Assembly: GCA_016218575.1 (NCBI GenBank)
Contig: JACRDN010000017.1
Coordinates: 62,001 to 126,000 of the forward strand
DNA: 64,000 nucleotides
Direction of reading: 5' to 3'
DNA from: Elusimicrobiota bacterium
GTDB taxonomy: Bacteria; Elusimicrobiota; Elusimicrobia; UBA1565; UBA9628
A program made the translations under genes and the position numbers. Positions 50,174-58,834 of this stretch are shown here, piece after piece (positions within the stretch are counted from its first letter, which is position 1; the number at the start of each line of letters is the position of its first letter). The notes below the pieces were generated by a model. That model worked only from the letters and a program-made list of their open reading frames with translations, was not told where the DNA came from and ran no database searches.

Positions 50174-50446
50174 ATGACCAGAACAATTACATTGAAGGCG
50201 CTTCGTCCAGGACTCCCCCATGTCGCCGACGCTGTCGAATCAAGGCTGGATCGCTACGTCGTGACAAGGCGGGGCCAGCCCGTGATGATGCTCATCAGTC
50301 CCGAGGATTATGAAGGGCTTTTGGAAACCATAGAAATACTTTCGGATAAGACCGCCGCGAAGAGAATCCGCAAGTCTTGGCGGGAGGCGCGCGGGGGCAA
50401 GACGGTTTCGCTGGAGTCCATGCGCCGCCGGTTGGAAAGTGTATAG
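50174..50446 (+). CDS. Phd/YefM-family antitoxin
   Basis: This is a 90-residue protein. The N-terminal part (ARPG-like start, VADAVESRLDRYVVTRRGQPVMMLISPEDYEGLLETIEIL) is the Phd/YefM DNA-binding fold. A Lys/Arg-rich C-terminal tail (KRIRKSWREARGGKTVS) would wrap the toxin. The ATG at 50174 is preferred over a GTG at 50159, which lies inside the operator. It is translated ahead of the RelE-type toxin gene with an 8-nt overlap. Confidence 0.9.
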   Translation: MTRTITLKALRPGLPHVADAVESRLDRYVVTRRGQPVMMLISPEDYEGLLETIEILSDKTAAKRIRKSWREARGGKTVSLESMRRRLESV

Positions 50447-50699
50447 GGTCGAGCTCAGCCGGCAGGCTGGGAAAGACCTGGGCAGGGTTTTTAGGGCGGA
50501 TCGAAAGTTGTATCAGCGTTTTCTGAGCGCTTTTGAAGACATCTCCCGCGATCCCGCTCAAGGCAAGCCCCTGCATGGCGAGTTGCGGGGTTTGATGTCC
50601 TATAGAATGGGGAACTACCGCATCCTCTATGAGGTCCATCGCGGCAGGCTGTTGGTGGTCGTCGTCGATCTAGGGCACCGCCGGGAAATTTACAAATGA
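50439..50699 (+). CDS. RelE/ParE-family toxin
   Basis: This is an 86-residue protein with the RelE/ParE fold: VELSRQAGKDLGRVFRADRKLYQRF, then KPLHGELRGLMSYRMGNYRILYEVHRGRLLVVVVDLGHRREIYK. The conserved YRMGNYRILYEV and GHRREIY features indicate a ribosome-dependent mRNA endonuclease of the RelE/YafQ group. It starts with GTG inside the antitoxin gene. Its 3' end overlaps the convergent heme-oxygenase-like gene by 10 nt. Confidence 0.93.
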   Translation: MYRVELSRQAGKDLGRVFRADRKLYQRFLSAFEDISRDPAQGKPLHGELRGLMSYRMGNYRILYEVHRGRLLVVVVDLGHRREIYK

Positions 50700-51376
50700 C
50701 GGAGGCCTTCGGTTGAGGCCGCCTTCTCGAAGAGCTGATCCATGGCGTCCAAGGTGGCGCGGGCGGCCAGACCAGAGCCCTGGAGCACGGCCTTAAGCGA
50801 GCCTCCTTCCTCGAGAATCCCCTCGGCGGCTTCCTTGAGCCAGGAGATGTGGTCCTCGTCGACCCTCAGGTGCACGTCCAGGTACTCTAGCTCGGCTCCC
50901 GGGGCCGACGAGAAGCATTCCCGGGCCAAGGCGAACAAGGGCAAGGTCAGCCTTTCCGCGGTCAAAAGCCAGCCGGCGATTTGAGCCTCGCTCAGGGTGC
51001 TGGAGATCCGGACGGTCCTGTCGAGGCTCGGCCCCTCCTCGAGGGAGGGTGCCACGCCGAGGCTTTCCAGGAAGCGCAGGCACAGCCCGACGTGGGAGTC
51101 TCCGCGCTCGCCTGCCTCGTCGCGGATGTTGTCCTCGACGGCGCGGCGGAGCTTGGGGTGGCGAGAGCGGTCGCGCATGGCGATGAGCATGGAGGGCCAC
51201 ATCCAACTGTCGGAGAATAGGTAAAGGGCGAAATCTTTCCGCACGGCGGGAGGAATCTTTCCGCTCTTGACGAGCCCGATCAAGGGATGGTCCTTGAGCT
51301 CGCTCTCAAAAAACGCGATGCGGCGCTCGAGCTCGGCCAGGCCTTGCGTGACGCTTATATGACTTTCTTGTATCAT
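50690..51376 (-). CDS. heme-oxygenase-like (iron-containing redox) protein
   Basis: This is a 228-residue all-helical protein of the heme-oxygenase-like di-iron superfamily. Conserved acidic/His positions appear in IRDEAGERGDSHVGLCLRFL and in EYLDVHLRVDEDHISWL; the E...DxxH pattern is used as metal ligands in HDO enzymes and CADD-like proteins. It has no membrane or signal segment. It may oxidise a small metabolite, for example in p-aminobenzoate or oxidative amino-acid chemistry (inference). It stands alone, leftward. Confidence 0.8.
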   Translation of the reverse strand: MIQESHISVTQGLAELERRIAFFESELKDHPLIGLVKSGKIPPAVRKDFALYLFSDSWMWPSMLIAMRDRSRHPKLRRAVEDNIRDEAGERGDSHVGLCLRFLESLGVAPSLEEGPSLDRTVRISSTLSEAQIAGWLLTAERLTLPLFALARECFSSAPGAELEYLDVHLRVDEDHISWLKEAAEGILEEGGSLKAVLQGSGLAARATLDAMDQLFEKAASTEGLRHL

Positions 51377-51476
51377 CGTTGTCTCCTATGAAATTATAGA
51401 ATAGCTGGGCTCGCGCGGGGATGGGTCCATGGACCCAGTGGAGATGTAGGACCCGAACTGCTAGGATATCGCGCAT

Positions 51477-52781
51477 ATGAGAGCTCGAACGATTCTATTC
51501 GCAGCGATTTTAGCGGCGCCCTCCTCCGGTTTGGGGCAGACCTTTCTTCCCGAGAGGCACTTCCAGGACGGCTGGTCGAAAGCTCCTATTGGAGGCGCCA
51601 TCCCCGCCCCGGAAGTCCGGCCGGCACCCGTCCTCGGCAGCGATGGCGGGCCGATCCATGACGAGCATGACATGATCGCCCACATGCACATGACCCTCAA
51701 GGCCTACGAGATGTACGCCTCCCAGTACGACGGCGGAGAGCTCGGCCGCTACATCGGCGGGATCAAGGACGGCAAGCCCTCGGACGTTGGACACGGCACC
51801 GTGGTGGCGGGGGCTTACGAGGAGGACGTGCCCTTTTTAAATCCCTTCGGCGAGCTGATACCGGTCCTGCGCCACTTCTGGGACTGCCGCAAGGGGCCTT
51901 ACGAGGGCATCGTGGGCAGCGACAGCTCGGTGGACCGGGCCCAGAAGTATTTCACCGGGGGCTACGGCCTGGATGGGGGTTATGATGAAAGCTGGAGCGA
52001 GAACCTGGGAGAGGATGAATTCAAGGGAGAGCGGGGCCTGGGGGCGGTCGCGCTCTACCGCAAAGGCGACAAGGCCAAGGCCTACTGGTACCTGGGCCAC
52101 GCGGCGCATCTCCTCGAGGATTTGACGGTTCCGGCGCATGCCCTTCTTTGGCCCCATGTCGTGCCGGGCATGGACTCCTACGAGTTTCACATAAAGACCC
52201 GCTACCCGCGCTGGGACAAGGTCCCGGCCGATCCCATCGAGGCCTTCGACAGCCTCTACGAGCTGTTCTACAAGACGGGCTTGGTCACGGTCGGCTTCGA
52301 CGCGGGATTCGCCGGGGGATTGACGAGCGGCATAGACGGGACGGCGGACAAGGGCCGGCGCCGCGCGGGAGGGTTCACCGAGAGCGAGCTCGACGAGGAG
52401 GGCGACATCCTGGTGCCCCTTCTCTACAAGCGCGTGGCGGCCCTGTTCCTCCGCTTCTACCGGGAGGTGGACAGGACGCCGCCTGTAGTGAGGCTGGCCG
52501 TCGGCATGGCGGCAAGCGGGACGGTCGAGCTCTCGACCGCCGCCGAGGACGAGGAGAGCGGTGTCAACAAGGCCGGCTATCGCTTCTTCTATTCCTGCGT
52601 CGAGGGAGGGTCCTGGTCCGCGTGGCGCGAGGTTCCGGGAGGCTCGACAGGGCCGCAGGCCCGTTTCAAGGCGCCGCACGGTGCCCTCTGTGCCGTCAAG
52701 GTCCAGGCCATGGACGCGGCCGGCAATAGCGGCGAGTCTTCCCCATCTTATTTGACGGGCTTGGGACGCTCCAGGCATTGA
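51477..52781 (+). CDS. secreted zinc-dependent phospholipase C / S1-P1-like protein
   Basis: This is a 434-residue protein with a signal peptide (RARTILFAAILAAPSSGLGQ). The core has a YLGHAAHLLEDLTVPAHALLWPH motif (about residues 203-226). Its H-x3-D histidine/aspartate pattern is used for zinc binding in zinc phospholipase C and S1/P1 nucleases. A C-terminal domain (about 330-425, RTPPVVRLAV...AMDAAGNSGESSPS) resembles a fibronectin- or Ig-like fold. It probably acts outside the cell on lipids or nucleic acids. TAGGAT lies 8 nt before the ATG, with no ribosome-binding site. Confidence 0.7.
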   Translation: MRARTILFAAILAAPSSGLGQTFLPERHFQDGWSKAPIGGAIPAPEVRPAPVLGSDGGPIHDEHDMIAHMHMTLKAYEMYASQYDGGELGRYIGGIKDGKPSDVGHGTVVAGAYEEDVPFLNPFGELIPVLRHFWDCRKGPYEGIVGSDSSVDRAQKYFTGGYGLDGGYDESWSENLGEDEFKGERGLGAVALYRKGDKAKAYWYLGHAAHLLEDLTVPAHALLWPHVVPGMDSYEFHIKTRYPRWDKVPADPIEAFDSLYELFYKTGLVTVGFDAGFAGGLTSGIDGTADKGRRRAGGFTESELDEEGDILVPLLYKRVAALFLRFYREVDRTPPVVRLAVGMAASGTVELSTAAEDEESGVNKAGYRFFYSCVEGGSWSAWREVPGGSTGPQARFKAPHGALCAVKVQAMDAAGNSGESSPSYLTGLGRSRH

Positions 52782-52784
52782 AAC

Positions 52785-52821
52785 TTATCCACAAAAATTC
52801 CCCGCGAAGTTTTGGGGACAA
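52785..52821. repeat. degenerate DnaA-box palindrome
   Basis: The left arm TTATCCACAAAAATTC and the right arm GAAGTTTTGGGGACAA pair with three mismatches around a CCCGC loop, 4 nt after the stop of the preceding gene. The left end is the same consensus DnaA 9-mer as in the 11.2 kb palindrome. No GGCC hairpin accompanies it. Confidence 0.7.
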
Positions 52822-52865
52822 CTGCGATGTTGAAACTGATCCTGGCTTTTTGTAGGATGCGAGCC

Positions 52866-53126
52866 ATGAGGCGCCTGATTCTTGGCCTGACGGCCGGCTG
52901 TTTCCTGTTCTTGGCCGCCGTGCAGTCTTGGCACTGGCACGGCGCCGTCGAGGCCCTTTCCTGCCATACCTGTCTCTTGAGCTCGCAAGCCGTCCGGCAT
53001 CTGCCGACCCCGGCGCCCAAAGTCGCCCCGGCGGCGTCCCGATCCGAGGCCTTCGGGATTTCCGCCGTCAAAGTCGCGCCCATCCGCGAAACCGAGACTT
53101 CCGCCCGCTCTCCTCCCTCGGCCTAA
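52866..53126 (+). CDS. small membrane-anchored His/Cys protein of metal cluster
   Basis: This is an 86-residue protein with a hydrophobic N-terminal segment (RLILGLTAGCFLFLAAVQ), then SWHWHG and CHTC, and a Pro/Ala-rich tail. It resembles DUF2946-type small proteins that occur with metal-uptake genes; the histidines and cysteines could bind zinc or copper. The start at 52866 begins exactly at the hydrophobic segment; in-frame ATGs at 52812 and 52827 overlap the palindrome. It is upstream of the porin and zinc transporter genes. Confidence 0.55.
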   Translation: MRRLILGLTAGCFLFLAAVQSWHWHGAVEALSCHTCLLSSQAVRHLPTPAPKVAPAASRSEAFGISAVKVAPIRETETSARSPPSA

Positions 53127-53145
53127 CTCCAGAATCGTTAAGCTC

Positions 53146-53160
53146 GCGAGCCAGGCTCGC
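53146..53160. promoter_or_regulatory. short inverted repeat before the porin gene
   Basis: GCGAGCC and GGCTCGC form a perfect 7-bp stem with one central base between the small His/Cys gene and the porin gene. It could be an operator or an attenuating hairpin; it does not resemble a known Zur box. Confidence 0.35.
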
Positions 53161-53189
53161 CTGATTATCCAGACAGGGAGGATTCCTTC

Positions 53190-54380
53190 ATGAAAACAGT
53201 TTTTCTCTTGGCGGCGCTGCTGCTGCCAGTCACCGCGCGGGCGCAGGACGCGGCACCCGTTCCTCAAAAGGCCGAGGACCGGCTCAAAACTTTGGAGGAG
53301 CGTGTGAGCCAACTGGAGGGGGCTCCGGCCAAGACTTCGCTTTCCGCCTTCAACCCCGCCATGGGGCTTGCCCTCGATGGGGCGATGGTGGACCGGGACG
53401 CTCGGGCGAGTTTCCTCTTGCGGACGGCCGAGCTTAACATCGAGTCTTCCATAGATCCCTTTCTCAAGGGGTGGACCATTATCAACGCAAGCAACTCAGG
53501 AGTGGATTTGGAGGAGGTGGCCCTGCAAACCACCGCTCTTCCTCATAATCTTCAGGTCACGGGGGGCCGCCTTTTCGCCTCCTTCGGCCGCTTGGGTCAT
53601 TTCCACGATCATGAGCTGCCGGTGATCGAGCGCCCGAATTCCTTGGACACGTTTATCGGAGGGGAAACCGAGGCCGACGGGGTCGAGCTGTCATTTCTCC
53701 TGCCGACGCGCTTTTACGCGAACGTCGTTTTGGGAGCGTATAATAAGCTGGGCGCCCAGAACGACCGCGCGGATAACGCGACGGGGCGCGGTCTCGACCG
53801 CTTTACCTACCTGGGGCGGGCGAGCGCTTACGCCGACCTGGGCGATGACCACAGCGTCGAGCTGGGCCTTCATTCGGCCTGGACCCCCAAGCGTAGCGTC
53901 GAGGAGGACGTGTCGGTCACGGGCTCGGGGGTCGCGGCCGTCACCACCGCCAACACCTGGCGGGCTCTCAGCGGGGCGGATCTGACCTACCGCTACCAGC
54001 CGGCCCAGGGCGGGCTTTATCGGGGGCTGGTTTGGGGCACCGAGGTCGTGATGAACAACGAGCGACGCTTTGACCCGAGCACGAGGCTGCCCACGGACCG
54101 CGTCCGTGCCTTCGGGGGTTTCTCGTATATTCAAGCCAAGATGGGCCGGCGTTGGCGCCCCGGCGTCATGCTGGACCTGGCCGAGAGCCTCGACAACGGC
54201 AAGGCCTTGACCAGAACCTTCACGGGATTCTTGACCTGGGACTTGACCGAATTCCAAAGGCTGAGGCTCTCCTATTCCCACGCCGCCAACAACATCCCCG
54301 GCCGCTCCTCGAACCACATCGTGGCCCTTCAGTGGACGGGGGTGCTGGGGCACCACGTGCACGGCTTTCGCGACCGCTAG
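53190..54380 (+). CDS. outer membrane porin of metal-uptake cluster
   Basis: This is a 396-residue exported protein with signal peptide (VFLLAALLLPVTARAQ). A short coiled-coil segment (EDRLKTLEERVSQLEGAP, about 27-45) as in trimeric porins is followed by amphipathic strands to the end. The strand FGRLGHFHDHELPVIERPN has several His residues that could bind metal. A preceding AGGGAGG ends 11 nt before the ATG. It is followed after 8 nt by a ZnuA-like protein, so it should form the outer-membrane entry for a metal ion. Confidence 0.82.
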   Translation: MKTVFLLAALLLPVTARAQDAAPVPQKAEDRLKTLEERVSQLEGAPAKTSLSAFNPAMGLALDGAMVDRDARASFLLRTAELNIESSIDPFLKGWTIINASNSGVDLEEVALQTTALPHNLQVTGGRLFASFGRLGHFHDHELPVIERPNSLDTFIGGETEADGVELSFLLPTRFYANVVLGAYNKLGAQNDRADNATGRGLDRFTYLGRASAYADLGDDHSVELGLHSAWTPKRSVEEDVSVTGSGVAAVTTANTWRALSGADLTYRYQPAQGGLYRGLVWGTEVVMNNERRFDPSTRLPTDRVRAFGGFSYIQAKMGRRWRPGVMLDLAESLDNGKALTRTFTGFLTWDLTEFQRLRLSYSHAANNIPGRSSNHIVALQWTGVLGHHVHGFRDR

Positions 54381-54388
54381 GAGACAAC

Positions 54389-55318
54389 ATGAAAACACTT
54401 GTTTTGGCCGTCGTTTTGCTGGCGTGCCCCGGGTTTCAGGCGCAGGCCCGGAAGATATTGGTGGTCGCCACCACGCCCGAGCTCGTGGACATGACGAAAA
54501 GTGTCGGGGGCGATTTGGTCGAGGTCTCGGGCATCGCCCGTGGCGCCGAGGACATCCATCAGGTAGTGATGCGCCCGAGCTTTGCGACCAAGCTCAACCG
54601 GGCCGACGCCGTGGTCTATATGGGTCTCACGATAGAGCATTCCTTCCTCCCCGGCCTGCTGGCCGTGGCCGCCAACCCGCGCATGGCCTCGGACTGGGTC
54701 AGGACCTGCGCCGGAGAGGGCTGCATTGACTGCTCGGAGGGCGTGAGCGTTCTCGAGAAGCCGCAGACCGTGAGCCGGGCCGAGGGAGAGATCCATCCCC
54801 AGGGAAATCCCCATTACAACCTCGAGCCGTCCCAAGGGCCCCGCATGGCCCGAGTCATCGCCAAGGGCTTGTCGCGCATCGCGCCGGAGCGCGCCGCGGA
54901 GTTCCAGAATAATCTAAAATCCTACCTGGCCGAGCTCGAGCCAAAGATCGAGGAATGGCGGCGGCGGGCAGCGCCCCTCAAGGGCCTCAAGGCCGTCTCC
55001 TACCATAAGGACACGGCCTACCTGGGCCGATTCACCGGCATTGACTTCGTGGACACCGTTGAGCTCAAGCCGGGAATAGCGCCCACGGGCCAGCACATCG
55101 AGGCCTTGGTCAAGCGCATGAAAGAGGAGGACATCAAGCTGATCGTGAGAGAACAGCAGTACGCCCCCAAAACCTGCGACCGCCTTGCGGAAATGACGGG
55201 AGCGCGAGTGGCCGTCATCGGCACTATGGCCAACGCCCTACCCGGCACGGAGACTTTCGCTAAATTCTCGGAGCATAACTTGAACGCCTTGCTCAAGGCG
55301 ACCGAGGGGCGGCCTTGA
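54389..55318 (+). CDS. metal ABC transporter substrate-binding protein (ZnuA/TroA-like)
   Basis: This is a 309-residue protein with signal peptide (LVLAVVLLACPGFQAQA). Likely metal ligands are His in EDIHQVVMRP (about 52), His in GNPHYNLEP (about 139), His in YHKDTAYLG (about 206) and an acidic residue near the C-terminus, the cluster A-I pattern. The long His-rich loop of ZnuA is missing, and IDCSEGVSV and RTCAGEGC add cysteines. Zinc or manganese is likely. It belongs to the porin-SBP-ATPase-permease operon, coupled by overlaps. Confidence 0.9.
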   Translation: MKTLVLAVVLLACPGFQAQARKILVVATTPELVDMTKSVGGDLVEVSGIARGAEDIHQVVMRPSFATKLNRADAVVYMGLTIEHSFLPGLLAVAANPRMASDWVRTCAGEGCIDCSEGVSVLEKPQTVSRAEGEIHPQGNPHYNLEPSQGPRMARVIAKGLSRIAPERAAEFQNNLKSYLAELEPKIEEWRRRAAPLKGLKAVSYHKDTAYLGRFTGIDFVDTVELKPGIAPTGQHIEALVKRMKEEDIKLIVREQQYAPKTCDRLAEMTGARVAVIGTMANALPGTETFAKFSEHNLNALLKATEGRP

Positions 55319-56019
55319 GGGGGGCTCTTTTTGGCCTCCAGCATGCTTGCTTGGGCTACGGCCAGCACCCGGTGCTCAAGGGCGTGGATTTCGCGGTGGA
55401 GTCTGGCTCGTTCGTGGGCGTGCTGGGCTACAACGGCTCCGGAAAGACCACCATGCTCAAAACCGTCCTGGGGCTTCTCCCGTGTCTCAAGGGCCGCGTC
55501 CTTCACCGCGGCCCGGCCCGCTTCGGCTACGTTCCCCAAAAGGAGAAGCTCGATCCCCTGTATCCATTGACCGCCTACGACGTGGCGGCCTTGGGAACGT
55601 GCCGGGGGCTCGAGCTTTTCTCGGGACTCAGGGCCGCGTCGCGCCGGCCCGCGGTCGAGACGTGTCTGGCGGAATGCGGGGCCTTGGAGTTCTCCGCTCG
55701 GCGCTACAGCGACCTTTCCGGCGGCCAAAGGCAGAGGGTGCTCATCGCCCGAGCCCTGGCCGCGGGGCCGGAGATATTGGCTTTGGACGAGCCCTTGTCC
55801 GGGATTGACATCTCCACCCAGGCGGCCCTCATAGCACTTCTCAAGGCTCTCAAGGAGAAGCGGGGGCTTACGGTCCTAATGGTGAGCCATCGCGTCCAGG
55901 CGGAGAAGGAACTGTTCACGCACATCGTATGGTGCGAGGACGGCAAAGCCGTCATGGGGCCGGCCCGAGAGATGCTTTCCGGAGGCAGGATCGGCCAGGT
56001 TTTCCAATCGGAATTATGA
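55315..56019 (+). CDS. metal ABC transporter ATP-binding protein (ZnuC-like)
   Basis: This is a 234-residue ATPase: Walker A GYNGSGKT (38-45), Q-loop YVPQKEKLDP, signature LSGGQRQRVLIARAL, Walker B ILALDEPLSGID, H-loop MVSHRV. The short size and the C-terminal end match ZnuC/MntA-type proteins. The TTG start overlaps the stop of the binding-protein gene (TTGA), and its stop overlaps the permease start (ATGA), a fully coupled operon. Confidence 0.94.
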   Translation: MRGALFGLQHACLGYGQHPVLKGVDFAVESGSFVGVLGYNGSGKTTMLKTVLGLLPCLKGRVLHRGPARFGYVPQKEKLDPLYPLTAYDVAALGTCRGLELFSGLRAASRRPAVETCLAECGALEFSARRYSDLSGGQRQRVLIARALAAGPEILALDEPLSGIDISTQAALIALLKALKEKRGLTVLMVSHRVQAEKELFTHIVWCEDGKAVMGPAREMLSGGRIGQVFQSEL

Positions 56020-56873
56020 TTGAGATATTGAAACCCGGCTTTCTCCTCCACCACGCGCTTTACGGCAGCCTGGTGATGGGTTTTGTCTGTCCTTTGGTGG
56101 GAGTTTACTTTCTTTTGCGCCGGCTGGTTTTTTGGGGCGTGGCCCTGCCCCAGGTCTCGGCCGCGGGCATTGCCTTTGCCTTCCTGCTTCAAGGCCTGGG
56201 CGTTCATTGGCTCGCCGGAGGCGAGGCCGACGAGCGGCATTTGGCCATCATCGCCTCCTTCGTTTTTACCGGAGCCGCGATCCTGATCTTGGCGGCGCTC
56301 GAGAGGCGCGGGCATGGAGTCTCGGAGGGGCATTTGGGCGCGTTGTACGCCTTGGCCGGAGCGAGCTCCGTTCTTTTCGTGGCCTGGAACGCGGCGGGAG
56401 AGACCGAGATCATGGGCCTTCTCAAGGGGGAAATCATTTCTCTTTCGGAGCGCGATTTTCATGCCATGCTCAACGCCTCGGCCGTCATCGCCGCCTGCTT
56501 ATTCCTTTTTCAAAAAGAGTTTCTTCTCGTTTCCTACGACAGGGACATGGCGGTCACCTTGGGGCGCCGCGTCGCGGCCTGGGAGAACCTCCTCTATCTG
56601 CTGGTGGGCCTCACCATTTCTTTGGGAGTCATGACCGTGGGGCCCCTGGTGGTCTTCGGCTTTTTAGCCGTCCCCCCCATGGCGGCCCTGCCCTGGGCCA
56701 GGGGCATGGGCTCCTTCTCGCTCCTGGCCTCTCTCTGCGGGGGGGCCAGCGCCTTCCTCGGCTTCTACCTGTCCTATGTTTATGATCTCCCTCTCGGTCC
56801 GGTGATCGTCTGCGCCGCTTGCGCCATGATGATATTGTCCAGGGGCTTGAGCGCTCTCGCGCGCAAGGCCTGA
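56016..56873 (+). CDS. metal ABC transporter permease (ZnuB-like)
   Basis: This 285-residue protein has about eight membrane helices and belongs to the ABC-3 permease family. Features are the N-terminal GSLVMGFVCPLVGVYFLLRRLVFWGVALPQVSAAG coupling region (written here as separate short motifs) and the ending PLGPVIVCAACAMMI. The start at 56016 overlaps the ATPase stop. Its own stop overlaps the start of the TPR membrane protein, which is unusual for a Znu operon. Confidence 0.92.
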   Translation: MIEILKPGFLLHHALYGSLVMGFVCPLVGVYFLLRRLVFWGVALPQVSAAGIAFAFLLQGLGVHWLAGGEADERHLAIIASFVFTGAAILILAALERRGHGVSEGHLGALYALAGASSVLFVAWNAAGETEIMGLLKGEIISLSERDFHAMLNASAVIAACLFLFQKEFLLVSYDRDMAVTLGRRVAAWENLLYLLVGLTISLGVMTVGPLVVFGFLAVPPMAALPWARGMGSFSLLASLCGGASAFLGFYLSYVYDLPLGPVIVCAACAMMILSRGLSALARKA

Positions 56874-58834
56874 TGCCGTCCAGGGAGAAGGGCATGTTCC
56901 AGGCGGGCATGGGGCTGTGGGCTATTCTCTTCCTTGGAGCGTATAGTCTTTCTTTCTGGATACCATTTCTCTACGACGATCAAGGCATCATGCTGAAGCA
57001 CCCTTTGATCATAGGCCCTTGGCCGGGAATCAATGCCATCCTCGCGACTCCCCTCACCAGAGGGGGGGAGTACGAGCCTTTGAACGTGCTTCTGCACTGG
57101 TTTTTGCGCCGTTTCGCAGGAGAGCATGTCTTTTTGTACCGCTTGAGCAGCCTGCTCCTTCACGGGGCCAACGCCTTCCTGCTGTATCGCCTCTCTCGGC
57201 GCCTTTTTGAGATTGCGGGAAGCCCCGCTCGGCAAGCTTTCTGGTCCGCCTGGGCCGTAGCGACCCTCTTCTCCCTTTTCCCGGCTCACGCGGAAATAAT
57301 GGCCGTCTCTTCCTTCAAGAAGCATTTGGCGGTGGGTTTTTTCGGGCTGGTCATGCTCAACGTCCAGGTGGAGGACGGCCTCTCCAACGCGGCGCGCTGC
57401 CTGATCGCGGGAGCGGCGCTTTCGGCGGCGCTTTTGTTTAAAGAAAGCGCCGCTGCTCTGCCATTTTTGGCGGGGCTGCTCAGCTCTCTCCATTTTTCGC
57501 GTAGAAAATTTTTAGAAGAATGCGCATTTCTTGCAGGACTTGTGATTATCAGCCTGGCCTATGCTTCAGCTCGGTTTCTTCTAGTGCCGAGGGTTCTAGC
57601 GCCCTTGACCCCGGGAGGGGCCCTGGCCCACGGGCTTACGAGCCTCAAGATAGGCCTCTGGTCCTTGGGACAGCTGTTCTGGCCTTCGAGCCTCTGCTTG
57701 GAGCACTCCCTGGCTGCGGTGCGCTCGCCTTTTTCATGGGAGGGATGGCTGCTCGCCGCGGCCACGGTCGGGCTGGCTTATGGAATCATTCGGCTCCGCC
57801 GCTTCGACCGCTTGGCCTGCTGCGGGGCCCTTTGGGCCTTGGCGGCGCTGACACCCTTTCTCAACCTGGTTCCGTTTCTCAACTACAGCCTGGTTGCCGA
57901 CCGCTATCTCTACCTCGCAAGCGCGGGTTTTCTTCTCATGACGGTGAGGCTTTTTCTCCTTTTCTCCCGAGCCGCCCGAAGCCTCGCGGCGCTCGGGTGG
58001 CTTCTTCTTGCGGGCCTTTACAGCGCTTTGAGCGCGGCGCATTTGAAGCGCTTCACCGATCCCTGGGACTTGTGGTCCCATGCCCTGGCTTGCGCCCCGG
58101 ACAATCCCCGTCCGCATGCCCAGATGGCGTATCTTTATCTCAAGCGCATGAGATACGCCGAGGCGGCCCGGGAGTTCGAGGCGGCTTTGCGCCTGGAGCC
58201 TTCGGCGCGGCCCTTGTTCTACCTGGATTTGGGTCTGGCCTACGCTGAGAGCGGCGAAGTGGCGGAGGCCATCGCCGTGACCCGGGCGGGGAACGCCCGC
58301 AAGCCCAATCCCGAGGCCTTGAACAATTTGGGGATATTCCACCAGCGTCAAGGGGATCTCCCCGAGGCCCTCCGGGCCTTGCGGGAAGCCGCGCGCCTCG
58401 ACTCTTTAAATCCCGGGATCCGCTTGAACCTTGGCGGCGTCCTCCTGGAGTCGGGGCTGTTCAAGGAGGCCGAGGAGAACCTGTATCTTGCCGCCCGGGA
58501 GGCCGCCCTCAAGCCCAAGGCCCTGGCGCTCTTGGGGGAGCTGGCCGTAAAAAAGGGTCAGCCCGAGCGGGCCATGGCCCTCTTCGAGGAGTCCTTGGGG
58601 CTCGAGTCCTCCTCCTGGCCTTCCACGGCGAGCCTGGCCAGGCTCTACATGAGGCGCCGGGGCTCGGATAAGGCCCGGGCCCTCATGGATGTCTTTATCT
58701 CCCGCCTGGGGGATGGATTGGCGGAGCTGCGTCTGAACGGCGATCCGAAGGACGGCCCGCAGGGACGGTACTTGGAGGAGCTCTACCGCAAGGCTCTCAA
58801 AGAGAGGCGGGAGATTTTACGCGGAAGGGGGTAG
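56873..58834 (+). CDS. polytopic membrane protein with C-terminal TPR repeats (TMTC-like)
   Basis: This is a 653-residue protein. The first about 400 residues contain ten or more membrane helices with the early acidic PFLYDDQGIM loop and LNVLLHW, as in PMT/TMTC-like glycosyltransferases. The last about 230 residues hold TPR repeats (PHAQMAYLYLKRMRYAEAAREF, LYFLDLGLAYAESGEVAEAI-like, LNNLGIFHQRQGDLPEALRA, LNLGGVLLESGLFKEAE). TMTC-type proteins transfer mannose to proteins. The start overlaps the zinc permease stop (TGATG), and the gene is probably co-transcribed with the metal operon. The link is unexplained. Confidence 0.85.
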   Translation: MPSREKGMFQAGMGLWAILFLGAYSLSFWIPFLYDDQGIMLKHPLIIGPWPGINAILATPLTRGGEYEPLNVLLHWFLRRFAGEHVFLYRLSSLLLHGANAFLLYRLSRRLFEIAGSPARQAFWSAWAVATLFSLFPAHAEIMAVSSFKKHLAVGFFGLVMLNVQVEDGLSNAARCLIAGAALSAALLFKESAAALPFLAGLLSSLHFSRRKFLEECAFLAGLVIISLAYASARFLLVPRVLAPLTPGGALAHGLTSLKIGLWSLGQLFWPSSLCLEHSLAAVRSPFSWEGWLLAAATVGLAYGIIRLRRFDRLACCGALWALAALTPFLNLVPFLNYSLVADRYLYLASAGFLLMTVRLFLLFSRAARSLAALGWLLLAGLYSALSAAHLKRFTDPWDLWSHALACAPDNPRPHAQMAYLYLKRMRYAEAAREFEAALRLEPSARPLFYLDLGLAYAESGEVAEAIAVTRAGNARKPNPEALNNLGIFHQRQGDLPEALRALREAARLDSLNPGIRLNLGGVLLESGLFKEAEENLYLAAREAALKPKALALLGELAVKKGQPERAMALFEESLGLESSSWPSTASLARLYMRRRGSDKARALMDVFISRLGDGLAELRLNGDPKDGPQGRYLEELYRKALKERREILRGRG

